Positions 1-8,000 of a DNA stretch of 37,414 nucleotides are shown one piece after another. Made by a program: the position numbers and the translations under genes. A model generated the notes under the pieces. That model made no database searches, was not told where the DNA came from, and saw only the letters and a list, made by a program, of their open reading frames with translations. Each line of letters opens with the position of its first letter. The stretch's first letter is position 1. This DNA is from an uncultured Rhodospirillales bacterium (GTDB lineage: Bacteria > Pseudomonadota > Alphaproteobacteria > Acetobacterales > Acetobacteraceae): NCBI GenBank assembly GCA_903865895.1, contig CAIPLM010000313.1:1-37414 (forward strand), written 5' to 3'.

Positions 1-141
1 GCGCGCAATGATTTCGACGCCGCGCAGGTCAAGGTGGAGCGCGCGCTGCAGATCAATCCGCGCTCGGCCGAGGCGATGATCATGCGCGGCCAGCTCAGCA
101 ACGTGAAGGGCGACCGCGTGCGCGCCGTCGCCGATTTTGAC
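1..141. repeat. Terminal direct repeat, left copy (circular overlap)
   Basis: Bases 1-141 match 37274-37414 base for base. A perfect repeat that sits exactly at both ends of a contig, with a length equal to a common maximum assembly k-mer (141), is the usual sign of a circular molecule cut at an arbitrary point. It is not a biological repeat. The true circle is 37,273 bp. The reading frame of prsT runs through it without interruption. Confidence 0.95.
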
Positions 142-2253
142 GCGGCGCTGGCGCTCAATCCGCGCAACCTCACCGCCCGGCTGGAGCGCGCCAACCTCCT
201 GCTGATGGACGGCAAGGACGCCCGTGCGAAAGACGACGTCAACGCCGCGCTGGAGATCGAGCCGCGCAGCTCCATGGCGATCTACCTGCGCGCGGTCATC
301 GAGGTGAAAACCGAGGACTATGCGGGGGCGGATGCCGATCTCAACAAGATCTCCGGCATTCTCACCCGCTTCCCGCGTGGCTTTTTCTTCTACGCCATCG
401 CCAAGTACAATCTTGGCCAAGCCGAGCAGGCGTCCGACGCCGCCAACAAGTTCCTCGCCAAGAACCCGCGCGACCCCGACGCGATCAAGCTGTTCTGCCG
501 CATCGAGCTGGCCGCGCGGCGCCCTGGAGCGGTGATTAAGCTGCTGCAGGAGGCGCAGAAGGCCGGCAGCATCGACAGCGATATATTGGAGCTGCTCGGC
601 CGCGCCTACACCTTGTCCGGCCGCCCGCAGCTCGGCCTGGAGACCATGGAGCGCGCCGCCGCCCTCTCGCCCGACAATGCCGACATCCTCGCCCGCCTCG
701 CGGCCTTGCGGCTCTCGCTCGGCGATGCCTCCCGTGCCTCGGAGGAGTTCGAGAAAGCTTATGCGCTGGCGCCGGACAAGACCGCCGCCGCCGAGCAGCT
801 GGTGCTTGCCTCGATCTCCGCCGCCGAGCTTGACCGCGCCGCCGTGGCCCTTTCGCGGCTCATCAAGGCCAAGGGCGAGAGCGAGATGACCGGCAATCTC
901 GCCGCGCTGCTGCGTATGGCGCAGCTCGACCTGCCTGGCGCGGAGACGCAGCTGCGCGCCACCATCGCCGCCTATCCCGAATCCACCCAGCCGCGCATCA
1001 ACCTCGCCAAGGTGCTGGTGCTGCTCGACCGCACCGCCGAAGCGCAGGTGATTCTCGGCGAAGTCCTGGACCGCAAGCCGGCCGATGGCGTCGCGCTTTC
1101 CATGCTGGTCGCGCTGCTCAACGCCGACAACCGCGGCAGCATTGCCCAGACCCGGCTTGAGCGGGCGCATGAAGCAGCACCGCGTGATGCCGATATCTCG
1201 ATCACGCTCGCCAACCAGATCCTGCGCGCCAATGAGGGCAAGAAGGCGCTTGCCCTGGTGGACGAGGTGCTGCGCGCGCAGCCGGAGAACGCCGCCCTGC
1301 TGGCCGCCAAGGGCCGCTTCCTGGCCAGCCGCGGGCAGCCCGAGGAGGCCGAGCAGGCCTATCGCATGGCGCTCGACACCAATCCGCTGGACGTCGTGGT
1401 GCGCAAGGCGATCGCCGATTTGCGCATCGGCGCGAAGGACTTCGACGGCGCGCGCAAGATCCTCGCCGATGGGGTGCGCGCCGAGCCCGGGCATGAGACG
1501 CTGATGCGGCTGATGATCGAGGTGGCGCTGCGCACGCGTGGCCTGGAGGCTGCCCTCGGCGAGGCCGATCGCCTCGCACGGGACCCCGCCAATATGCCGA
1601 ATGCCCGCTGGCTGCGCGGCGATGCGCTAATGGCTGCCGCCCGCTTCAGCGATGCGGCCGCCGCCTTCGCCACCGATTTCAGGGCCGACCCCGGCACCGT
1701 CGGCCTGATCCGTTTGGTCGGTGCCTATAACGCTGCCGGGCGCACCGAGCAGGCCACGTTGCTGCTGCGCGAATGGCTCCAGCGCAACCCCACCGATGCC
1801 GGCGCGGCGGAACAGCTTGCCTCGCTCGACATCATCGCGCGGCGCTTTTTCGAGGCGGAGAAGCAGCTCGGCACCATCATCGCGCAGCGCCCGTCGGACG
1901 CGGTGGCGCTGAACAACCTCGCCTGGGTCTATCTGCAGCGCAATGACAGCCGGGCGCGCATCGTGGCGCAGAAATCCTATTTGCTGAACCCGACGCCCGA
2001 GGCGGCGGACACGCTGGGGTGGATCCTCGTCAACACCGGCAACCCCGCCACCGGCTATACGCTGCTGCGCCAGGCCGCCAGCAGCCTGCGCCGCGATCCG
2101 ACCGTGCTCTACCATTACGCGGTGGCGCAGCGGGACACCGGCCGCAAGGAGGACGCCATCGCCACGCTGCGGCCGTTGCTGCTCGGCCTGTCCGAATTCG
2201 AGGAACGCCCGGCGGCGCAGAAGCTGCTTGATGAGTTGTTGGGCAAGAAGTGA
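1..2253 (+). CDS. prsT: XrtA/PEP-CTERM system TPR-repeat protein PrsT, C-terminal 750 residues (gene spans the contig ends)
   Basis: This is the downstream part of a gene that starts at 36749. Position 37274 equals position 1 and both are in the same frame, so 175 N-terminal codons plus 750 here give 925 residues, about the expected PrsT length. The sequence is a long run of tetratricopeptide repeats, with recurring A-L-x-x-x-P-x-N/D spacing such as AALALNPRN and RALQINPRS. TPR arrays are protein-protein scaffolds. In exosortase A clusters PrsT lies next to prsK/prsR and the polysaccharide genes and is thought to act at the envelope in export or assembly. The exact partner is unknown. The stop overlaps the GTG start of the next glycosyltransferase (GTGA at 2250-2253), so the two are translationally coupled. 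Confidence 0.9.
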   Translation, partial: ARNDFDAAQVKVERALQINPRSAEAMIMRGQLSNVKGDRVRAVADFDAALALNPRNLTARLERANLLLMDGKDARAKDDVNAALEIEPRSSMAIYLRAVIEVKTEDYAGADADLNKISGILTRFPRGFFFYAIAKYNLGQAEQASDAANKFLAKNPRDPDAIKLFCRIELAARRPGAVIKLLQEAQKAGSIDSDILELLGRAYTLSGRPQLGLETMERAAALSPDNADILARLAALRLSLGDASRASEEFEKAYALAPDKTAAAEQLVLASISAAELDRAAVALSRLIKAKGESEMTGNLAALLRMAQLDLPGAETQLRATIAAYPESTQPRINLAKVLVLLDRTAEAQVILGEVLDRKPADGVALSMLVALLNADNRGSIAQTRLERAHEAAPRDADISITLANQILRANEGKKALALVDEVLRAQPENAALLAAKGRFLASRGQPEEAEQAYRMALDTNPLDVVVRKAIADLRIGAKDFDGARKILADGVRAEPGHETLMRLMIEVALRTRGLEAALGEADRLARDPANMPNARWLRGDALMAAARFSDAAAAFATDFRADPGTVGLIRLVGAYNAAGRTEQATLLLREWLQRNPTDAGAAEQLASLDIIARRFFEAEKQLGTIIAQRPSDAVALNNLAWVYLQRNDSRARIVAQKSYLLNPTPEAADTLGWILVNTGNPATGYTLLRQAASSLRRDPTVLYHYAVAQRDTGRKEDAIATLRPLLLGLSEFEERPAAQKLLDELLGKK

Positions 2254-3431
2254 CCCAGCTGCGCCTGTTGACCTTCTCGACGCTGTTTCCCGACAGCGTG
2301 CGGCCCAACCATGGGGTGTTCGTGGAGAACCGCTTGCGCCACCTTGTCGCTTCCGGCGAAGTGGTGAGCACCGTGCTCGCGCCGGTGCCGTGGTTTCCCT
2401 TCACTGACCCGCGCTTCGGCGCCTATGCGAAGTTTGCCGCGGTGCCGCGCTTCGAGGCGCGCAATGGGCTGGCGGTGCACCATCCGCGCTATCCGGTGAT
2501 CCCCGCGATCGGGATGAACGTGGCGCCGCATCTGCTCTACGCCTTTGCCCGCCCTGCCCTCGCCCGCCTGATCCGCGGCGGGCTGCAGTTCGACGCGATC
2601 GACGCGCATTACCTCTATCCCGATGGCGTCGCCGCCGTCTGGCTCGGCCGGGCTTTCGGCAAGCCGGTGGTGATGACCGCGCGCGGCTCGGACGTGACGG
2701 AGCTGCCGGACCATCCGGTCCCGCGCCGGCTCATTGCTGGCGCCATCCAGGCTGCCGCGCATCTGATCGGGGTCAGCCGATCGCTGTGTGACCGGATGAT
2801 CGAACTGGGCGCATGTCCTGATAATGTTACGGCGTTACGCAATGGCGTGGATACGCGCCGCTTTCACCCCGTCGACCGCGACGCCGCACGCGCGGCGCTT
2901 GGGCTCACGCGGCCGACCCTCATCAGCGTCGGCCATCTTATCCCGCGCAAGCGCAACCACCTCACCATCGCGGCGCTGCCCTTTCTGCCGGAGTGGGATT
3001 TCCTGATCGTGGGCGACGGGCCGGAGCGCGCGGCGCTCGAATCCCAGGCGGCCGCGCTGGGTGTGGCCGGCCGGGTCCGCTTCGCCGGGGTGCAGCCGCA
3101 TGACCGGCTCGCGCAGTTCTACGGCGCGGCCGATGCCATGGTGCTGGCCTCGACCCGTGAAGGCTGGGCAAATGTGCTGCTGGAATCCATGGCTTGCGGC
3201 ACGCCGGTGGTGGCCTCCAACATCCCGATGAACGCCGAAGTGGTGCGCGCCGCCGCCGCCGGGCGGATCATGCGGGAAGACACGCCCGAGGCGCTGGCGA
3301 CCGCGGTGCATGACCTGTTCGCGACGCCGCCCGACCGGGCCGCCACGCGGGCCTATGCGGAGCCGTTTTCGTGGGATGCAACGACGGCGGGGCAGATCGC
3401 GATTTTTCGAGGGGTGACGGGGATCAAGTAA
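2250..3431 (+). CDS. GT4 (GT-B) glycosyltransferase, exosortase-cluster associated
   Basis: This 393-residue protein has the two-domain GT-B layout of glycosyltransferase family 4. The N-terminal half opens with TFSTLFPDSVRPNHGVFVE, a pattern typical of GT4 enzymes in exosortase loci. The C-terminal half carries the donor-site signatures VGHLIPRKRN and VGDGPER and an E-x7-E pair at about Glu304 and Glu312 (EGWANVLLE). It should add a sugar from a nucleotide donor to the lipid-linked repeat unit at the cytoplasmic face of the inner membrane. Donor and acceptor cannot be told from sequence. The GTG start overlaps the prsT stop by 4 bp, so it is the last gene of the sugar transferase-prsK-prsR-prsT run. 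A copy of the ACGNCGTTAC motif lies inside it at 2829-2838 and forces a rare TTA leucine codon. Confidence 0.88.
   Translation: MTQLRLLTFSTLFPDSVRPNHGVFVENRLRHLVASGEVVSTVLAPVPWFPFTDPRFGAYAKFAAVPRFEARNGLAVHHPRYPVIPAIGMNVAPHLLYAFARPALARLIRGGLQFDAIDAHYLYPDGVAAVWLGRAFGKPVVMTARGSDVTELPDHPVPRRLIAGAIQAAAHLIGVSRSLCDRMIELGACPDNVTALRNGVDTRRFHPVDRDAARAALGLTRPTLISVGHLIPRKRNHLTIAALPFLPEWDFLIVGDGPERAALESQAAALGVAGRVRFAGVQPHDRLAQFYGAADAMVLASTREGWANVLLESMACGTPVVASNIPMNAEVVRAAAAGRIMREDTPEALATAVHDLFATPPDRAATRAYAEPFSWDATTAGQIAIFRGVTGIK
2829..2838 (+). promoter_or_regulatory. Copy 1 of plasmid-wide motif ACGNCGTTAC (inside glycosyltransferase gene)
   Basis: The sequence reads ACGGCGTTAC followed by GC. It encodes Thr-Ala-Leu with leucine as TTA, rare in this GC-rich replicon. 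It is one of eight copies in the 2.8-13.8 kb arc. Function is unknown; it may be a protein-binding or recombination site. Confidence 0.45.
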
Positions 3432-3437
3432 GCGGTC

Positions 3438-3453
3438 GCTTTTTGAAAAAAGC
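3438..3453. terminator. Hairpin after the prs/glycosyltransferase operon
   Basis: A 7-bp inverted repeat (GCTTTTT, 2-nt loop, AAAAAGC) starts 6 bp after the glycosyltransferase stop. It is followed by an A/T-rich stretch ending in ACTTTTAT at about 3463-3470. The stem is AT-rich with a very short loop, so it is a weak intrinsic terminator at best. It does sit exactly at the end of the operon. Confidence 0.4.
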
Positions 3454-3602
3454 TCCGCAAAAACTTTTATCCGCCTGGCGTGCGTTGCTCAGTGATGTGG
3501 AGTTCGACGCGGCCGAGGCCGGTGAAGCCGGCGCTGACGCGCTGCGGACGTTTCGCGGGGAGCGGTTGTTTGCCTCCCTTCACCGAACGAGAGGGATATT
3601 CG

Positions 3603-4157
3603 ATGGCACCTTGTCTCCGCGTTGCCTTCGCGGCCGGCCAATTCGGCGGCTGGCGTATCGAGCGGATCAGCGCCGTGCGCGGCGACAGCCTGGCACACGC
3701 GCCGCGGCTGGCGCTTCTGGAAGGCGAAGAAACCCTCTCCCCGCCCGGCGCCGCCTGGGTCCTGCGCGGGGTGACCAGCAATACGCGCTACACGAACCGT
3801 GCGGAATTGAATGCGCTGAGCGCCGTTCAGGCGGGGCTGCATCGCCCCTCGGCGACCTGCGCCGCCCTGATCCCCATTCGCAAGACGCAGGCGTGGTGGG
3901 ATCTGGCGCAGGACGAGCGGCGGGCGATTTTCGAGGAGCAATCGCACCATATCCGCATCGGGCAGGACTACCTTCCGGCCGTCGCCCGGCGCCTGCATCA
4001 TTGCCGCGAGCTGGGGGAGGCGTTCGACTTTCTCACCTGGTTCGAATATGCCCCGGACGCCGCCGCAGCCTTCGAGGACATGGTTGCGCGGCTGCGCGAT
4101 ACGCCGGAGTGGCGCTACGTTGAGCGGGAGGTCGACATCCGCCTGCGCCGCGACTGA
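3603..4157 (+). CDS. Short chlorite dismutase-family (heme peroxidase-like) protein
   Basis: This 184-residue protein has the ending of the short chlorite dismutase-like lineage: PIRKTQAWWDLAQDERRAIF in the middle, then a histidine pair at 132-133 in RLHHCRELG, then FLTWFEYAPDAAAAFEDM and TPEWRYVEREVDIRL. In this superfamily the heme is held by a histidine in the equivalent helix, so His132 or His133 is the likely ligand. True chlorite dismutases split chlorite into chloride and O2. Many family members lack that activity and act on peroxide or bind heme, so substrate is not assigned. The ATG at 3603 follows a GAGAGGGA stretch. Upstream open frame without a plausible start was left out. It stands alone, about 170 bp after the EPS operon, followed by a strong terminator. 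Confidence 0.72.
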   Translation: MAPCLRVAFAAGQFGGWRIERISAVRGDSLAHAPRLALLEGEETLSPPGAAWVLRGVTSNTRYTNRAELNALSAVQAGLHRPSATCAALIPIRKTQAWWDLAQDERRAIFEEQSHHIRIGQDYLPAVARRLHHCRELGEAFDFLTWFEYAPDAAAAFEDMVARLRDTPEWRYVEREVDIRLRRD

Positions 4158-4278
4158 CATTGCCGGCGATCGCGCCGTTCGTGGGTGGCAAAGCTGGTTG
4201 TGAATAAGCGCGGAAAGGGGACCCGGCTTTAAAATGCTCTACCACGTTGAAAAGGCGATCAAAAGCGGCTTGAGGGTG

Positions 4279-4306
4279 GGGTCCCGATCGGCGCCGATTG
4301 GGACCC
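4279..4306. terminator. Strong GC-rich hairpin, likely intrinsic terminator
   Basis: Two 13-base arms (4279-4291 and 4294-4306, starting GGGTCCCGATCGG) pair with one mismatch around a 2-nt loop. TGTCTGTTTCTTT follows on the plus strand. It lies about 120 bp after the chlorite dismutase-like gene and would stop plus-strand transcription before the repeat-rich gap. Confidence 0.65.
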
Positions 4307-4886
4307 TGTCTGTTTCTTTAATTCAGCAGTAAATTCAGGCCCTTGCAGCTGCTATCTGCGGGGTCCCACTTCGGCACTTACTTACACTCACTGTCTTACC
4401 GCCTCTGTGGTGGTGCTTGCTTTTGCTGGTGGTGCCTCGGGTTCGGGCTGGTGGCGCATGGCCACCCTCACCCCGACCTTGATCCGCTCTGCGGCTCGAA
4501 CCCGCAAACGCGGGAGGGGGAGCCATTTCTGATCCCGCAGGCGCCGCCCTGCCCTTGCTTCGCTTCGTGGCGTATGTCCGTGAACGCGGGAGAGGGGGCT
4601 CTGTGATCTCTGTGCCTCTGTGGTGAAACTTCCTTCTCGTTGTCTCGCTGTCTCGTTGTTCCGCTTTGCTTGTTTTGCGGTGCGCGGGAGGCGGTGGGCG
4701 TGCGGCTGCGGCGGCTCGCTGGGGTTGAGGTGATGCGTCGCGCTGCGCTTACGCATCCTACGGAGGAGTGGGTCAGGGAGGTGGAGGGAGGGAAAATCTT
4801 TGGGGTGATGTGACTTTATGATTGACGTCGATGTTTTTATATACGATAAGAGCGCGTTGATCCCCTCATGCATGGAGACCCCTGTG
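4307..4886. other. Non-coding, repeat-rich gap of about 580 bp
   Basis: I see no convincing gene here; open frames on both strands have low-complexity Arg/Pro/Ser translations. The region looks like a patchwork of short intergenic repeats. AACGCGGGAG occurs at 4507-4516 and 4583-4592, each followed by a G-rich run. A REP-like inverted repeat lies at 4732-4757. A CT/GT-rich stretch covers 4605-4675. An AT-rich patch (4818-4850) precedes the next gene and may hold its promoter, but no well-spaced -35/-10 pair could be assigned. Confidence 0.6.
4732..4757. repeat. REP-like palindromic element
   Basis: Perfect 7-bp arms GATGCGT (4732-4738) and ACGCATC (4751-4757) flank a 12-nt GC-rich loop, followed by CTACGG. 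Elements of this GATGCGT...ACGCATCCTAC form are common dispersed intergenic repeats in bacterial chromosomes. Its presence suggests that this gap was acquired from chromosomal intergenic DNA. Confidence 0.5.
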
Positions 4887-5291
4887 ATGTCGCCCCTTCC
4901 CTTCCCCTTGTTCGGCCTGCTGCGGAGCCTTGTGCTGCGCTGGTGTGTGCTGCGCCTGGTGGGGTGGTGTGTGGCGCGCGAGGAGCGGATGCGGGCGCGG
5001 GTGGTTGGGATGAAGGCCGGGCGGCGGCGGGAGCGCGCGATGCGGGCGCTGGCGGAGGCCGTGCGGGTGCGCGCGGTTTTGGCGGAGCCGGGGTTTCTCG
5101 ATGATGCGCGCACGCTCGGCAAGGCGGCGGAGGTGGCGCGGTGTCTGGGGGATGCCGGGCGGCGTGCGCTGGCGCGGCGGTTCGGGCGGTTGTTTTCGCG
5201 CGGGCGGGGGATGCGGGCGATCGGGGGCGCGGCGGTGCCGGCGGATCGCGTCATGGGCGGGCGATGTAGGGGCGGACATGGTGTCGCGTGA
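4887..5291 (+). CDS. Hypothetical arginine-rich protein with N-terminal hydrophobic segment
   Basis: This 134-residue protein is not recognised. The N-terminus (about residues 5-30, LFGLLRSLVLRWCVLRLVGW) is hydrophobic and could anchor it in the membrane. It is followed by a very Arg/Ala-rich helical region (about 33-100) with strong positive charge. Third codon positions are GC-rich like the neighbouring genes, which is the main reason to believe it is coding. ATG 4887 is chosen because GGAGA sits 8 bp upstream (4874-4878); ATG 4872 is an in-frame alternative. It converges on the GNAT gene at 5356. The antisense strand also has open frames, so confidence is limited. Confidence 0.45.
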   Translation: MSPLPFPLFGLLRSLVLRWCVLRLVGWCVAREERMRARVVGMKAGRRRERAMRALAEAVRVRAVLAEPGFLDDARTLGKAAEVARCLGDAGRRALARRFGRLFSRGRGMRAIGGAAVPADRVMGGRCRGGHGVA

Positions 5292-5355
5292 GGACCGGCC
5301 GGGCGCGATGCGCGCGGGCGGCGATGTCGCTTGGGCGAAGGTCAGCGAGGGGGCG

Positions 5356-5844
5356 TCAGGCGCGGTGGCGGACCATGAGGAGGGAGTCGCAGGGGGCGCC
5401 GTCGACTATGTAGGTGTTGGGTTCGCGGCCGTATTCGGTGAAACCGCGGCTGCGGTAGAGGGCTTCGGCGGGGGTGTTGCCGGCGCGGACGCCGAGTTCG
5501 ACCTGGGTGGCGCGAGCGATGGCGACGGCGATTGCGGCGTCCAGCAAAGGGGCGGCGACCCCCCTGCCCCGGGCTTGCGGCGCGACGTAGACGCCCCAGA
5601 GGAAGGCGCGGTGGGCCTCTTTCGGCTTGGTCTTGAATTCGAGCGCGATGATGCCGGCCAGCGTGCCATCGAGGAAGGCGCCCATCACGTGGTTGTCGGC
5701 GAGTTGGGTGATGAAGTGGGAGAGCGGTTTGGCGGCCTCGGATGCGTGGTCGGAGCCGAAATCGGCGGGGTGGTCGTGCAGGGCGCGCAGGCGCAGCGTG
5801 CGGAATTCGGGGGCGTCGGCGAGGGTGAGGCGGCGGATGGTCAT
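5356..5844 (-). CDS. GNAT-family N-acetyltransferase
   Basis: This 162-residue single-domain protein has the GNAT fold signatures. The N-terminal strand is MTIRRLTLADAPEFRTLRLR. The acetyl-CoA pyrophosphate loop is in VAPQARGRGVAAPLLDAAI (Q/R-x-x-G-x-G/A type). The ending ELGVRAGNTPAEALYRSRGF is typical of Rim/Yhh-like members. It transfers an acetyl group from acetyl-CoA to an amine; the target is unknown. The start ATG overlaps the stop of the upstream acyltransferase by 4 bp (5841-5844), so the two form a coupled pair. Confidence 0.85.
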   Translation of the reverse strand: MTIRRLTLADAPEFRTLRLRALHDHPADFGSDHASEAAKPLSHFITQLADNHVMGAFLDGTLAGIIALEFKTKPKEAHRAFLWGVYVAPQARGRGVAAPLLDAAIAVAIARATQVELGVRAGNTPAEALYRSRGFTEYGREPNTYIVDGAPCDSLLMVRHRA

Positions 5845-6893
5845 TGGGGTTTTCCGGGGATCAGGCGGTCCACCGCGGCGCGCCACCAGGATTTGCGGCG
5901 TTCGGTGAGCTCGGCGAGGGCGAAGCAGGCGAGGGGGACGGTGGTGTGGATGGTGATCCACATCGGCCAGGAGGCCGGTCGCAGGGGGAGGATGGCGGCG
6001 AGGAAGCGCAGGAGTGGGACGTGAAACAAATAGAGCGCGAAGGTGCCGCCGGCGAGCCAGCGTATCGGGCGCTCGATCGCCCGGAGCGGGGCGGCGACGC
6101 GGGGGGCGATGGCGCGGAAGCCGGTCAGGATGGCAGCGAAGGCCAGGCCCATCGCGTAGTCATGCGCGTAGTCCAGCAGTCGGCCGGGTTGCAGGGTGAA
6201 GGGGTTGTAGATGTCGCCCTGGCGCATGCCGAACGTCGCGACGCCGAGGGCGCCGAGCAGGCCGAGTGCCATCAGGGGGGCGCCGTAGCGGGGGGGGACG
6301 GTCTGGCGATAGCAGGTGTTTCCGAGCAGCCAGAGCGGGAAGAGGATCGCGATGCCGGGGCCGGCGACGGCCAGTGCGAGCGCCGCGGCCGGGAGGGCGA
6401 GGCGGCGCGGCAGGAAGGTGAGCAATCCGAAGGTGATGTAGTACCAGACTTCGTATCCCAGCGACCAATATGGGCGGTTGGAGCCGGGGATCAGGTTCTG
6501 CGACCAGATGTCGCCCAGGAAGAACAGGTTGCGAAGATAGGCGATCCAGGCGGTATCCGGCTCGCAGCAGAAGCCGGAGTAGACGCTGGGGCGCATCGTG
6601 GTGCCGATGCGATCGAGCAGCCAGGTCAAGGCGAGGGCGGGAAGGGCCACCGAGAGGACGCGGGCGATCCGGTTGACGGCATAGTCCCGCGCATGGGGCT
6701 CGCCGGTGGAGGTGACGTGGGCGATCACGAAGCCGGAGAGCACGAAGAAGACGTCTACCGCCTCGCGCCCCAACCCGGAGATCTGCCACAGCAGGCCGCC
6801 GGAATAGACCGCGGCGGCGGAGTGGGAGAGGAACACCAGATACGCCGCGAGGACGCGGGTGAGGTCAAGGAAGATCGAGACGTCTCGGTTCAT
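5841..6893 (-). CDS. Acyltransferase 3 family integral membrane protein
   Basis: This 350-residue polytopic membrane protein begins with DLTRVLAAYLVFLSHS, the family's R...H active-site region, followed by VDVFFVLSGFVIAH. About ten hydrophobic segments follow, ending near LFHVPLLRFLAAILPLRP. Acyltransferase-3 enzymes (OafA/NodX-like) O-acetylate or O-acylate sugars of surface polysaccharides at the inner membrane. Given the EPS genes elsewhere on the circle, decorating the plasmid-encoded polysaccharide is a reasonable role, but this is inference. It is coupled to the downstream GNAT gene by ATGA overlap. Confidence 0.85.
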   Translation of the reverse strand: MNRDVSIFLDLTRVLAAYLVFLSHSAAAVYSGGLLWQISGLGREAVDVFFVLSGFVIAHVTSTGEPHARDYAVNRIARVLSVALPALALTWLLDRIGTTMRPSVYSGFCCEPDTAWIAYLRNLFFLGDIWSQNLIPGSNRPYWSLGYEVWYYITFGLLTFLPRRLALPAAALALAVAGPGIAILFPLWLLGNTCYRQTVPPRYGAPLMALGLLGALGVATFGMRQGDIYNPFTLQPGRLLDYAHDYAMGLAFAAILTGFRAIAPRVAAPLRAIERPIRWLAGGTFALYLFHVPLLRFLAAILPLRPASWPMWITIHTTVPLACFALAELTERRKSWWRAAVDRLIPGKPQ

Positions 6894-6934
6894 TCGACGG
6901 GCAGCTCATGCGTTCGGGGAACGTATAGCAGTGT

Positions 6935-7786
6935 TCAGACGAGCACAAAGCCGCGCCATGCTTTGCGGCCCGTGGCCTCGCGCAGCAGGCCGGCGGCGGT
7001 GAGGCGGGCGATGAGGCCAGCGGCGGCGCGGGAGGTGATGCCGAGTTCGCGGCCGAGGGTGCCGGCGGTGATGACGGGCGCGCGAATGGCGGCGGCGAGC
7101 GCGTCGGGCAGGTGGGAGCGGGCGGTGGCTGGCAGGGCCTGGCCGCGGGCGGCGGCGGCGGTGAGGCGAGCGAGTTCGCGCCGTGCCGCCAGGGCCGCTT
7201 CAGCGATGCAGCCGAGGAGGGCGCGTTCTGGCTCGGCGGCAAGGGAGGCGCGGGTGAGGTGCTGTATTGGGGCGGACCACAGGGGTAACCCGGGATTTCC
7301 GGTACCGCCGCGGGCGCGCCACAGCCAGGCCGCCCGCAGATGGGCGTCGGTGTTTATGCCCTCCGCGACGAGGAGACGGACGGCCGAGAGCAGGGGCGGA
7401 TCACCATCCGGCTCCGGCAGTTCGCCTTCCGGGGTCCAGCTCGGCAGCTCTGCGAGGCGGCGCCACCGCTGTGCTATACGTAACGCCGTTGCGACGTCCC
7501 GATCATTGGGTAGCGCCTCGATGGCGGCGCGCCCGGCGGTGGTGGCGGGCAACACCGAGGGCAGCCGCGTGCCCAGCGTGGCGGCGGCATATGCGCCGGT
7601 GAGCTGCATGTCTCGCAACGCGAGGTCGAGCGGATGAATCCAGAAGCCATGATGCGCAAGCCACCCGGCCGCCTCCCGATAGGACATGCGCGACCGCAAG
7701 CCGGCGCGGATCTCGGGAGATGCGGCCTCAACACTCGCCTCGAGGCGGGCGATTGCATCCTGGGTGAGGAGTAGGTTGTAAAGCAT
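6935..7786 (-). CDS. Plasmid HTH protein resembling DUF1612/RHE_PE00001-type proteins
   Basis: This 283-residue protein has no catalytic motif. The C-terminus (about 225-283) reads as a winged helix-turn-helix (TAGTLGRELGITSRAAAGLI, then RLTAAGLLREATGRKAWRGF). The N-terminal part contains HPLDLALRDMQLTGAYAAAT, reminiscent of the helical region of the DUF1612/HTH proteins common on alphaproteobacterial plasmids. The family match is from memory of the layout and is moderate. It diverges from the serine recombinase with a 214-bp shared spacer, so it may regulate that gene or plasmid maintenance. A TATAAT-like -10 on its strand lies at 7832-7837, and AGAAGG precedes the ATG at a rather long distance. 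One motif copy (7480-7489) lies inside it. Confidence 0.6.
   Translation of the reverse strand: MLYNLLLTQDAIARLEASVEAASPEIRAGLRSRMSYREAAGWLAHHGFWIHPLDLALRDMQLTGAYAAATLGTRLPSVLPATTAGRAAIEALPNDRDVATALRIAQRWRRLAELPSWTPEGELPEPDGDPPLLSAVRLLVAEGINTDAHLRAAWLWRARGGTGNPGLPLWSAPIQHLTRASLAAEPERALLGCIAEAALAARRELARLTAAAARGQALPATARSHLPDALAAAIRAPVITAGTLGRELGITSRAAAGLIARLTAAGLLREATGRKAWRGFVLV
7480..7489 (-). promoter_or_regulatory. Copy 2 of motif ACGNCGTTAC (inside HTH gene)
   Basis: On the minus strand this reads ACGGCGTTAC followed by GTAT. The 14-base string ACGGCGTTACGTAT (minus strand of 7476-7489) is identical to 10272-10285 upstream of chrA. It encodes Thr-Ala-Leu-Arg with rare TTA and a following ATA codon, suggesting that the DNA sequence itself is kept. 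Confidence 0.45.
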
Positions 7787-7962
7787 TTGTTTAATTTTGC
7801 CTTCTTAGCCAAGACGGAAGGAACAATGCCGATTATATGTTGATGTCGGGTGCTGCGGATATGACTTGGATCCGCTCATTTTCGCCAGCGTCACGGGAAT
7901 GCGGCTGCGGCTGCACGGCCCGGTACCCCTGGAGCTTGGGAACCGGACGGCACTTTCAATCG

Positions 7963-8000
7963 GTCGTTTTATGGGAGAGTGCGATATTGTACAAAGCGAC
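7963..8000. promoter_or_regulatory. Imperfect inverted repeat directly upstream of the recombinase (possible res subsite)
   Basis: GTCGTTTTAT (7963-7972) and the complement of GTACAAAGCGAC (7989-8000) agree at 8 of 10 positions and end against the recombinase ATG. Small serine recombinases bind 28-38 bp inverted sites placed just upstream of their own genes, so this may be a res subsite and operator. Only one clear site is visible, so this is a weak call. Confidence 0.3.

Noticed and set aside
4388-5254. 288-codon minus-strand frame in the repeat-rich gap
   Set aside because: Arg/Pro/Ser/Thr-rich low-complexity translation that crosses the intergenic repeats; the plus-strand gene at 4887 has better codon use and a ribosome site.
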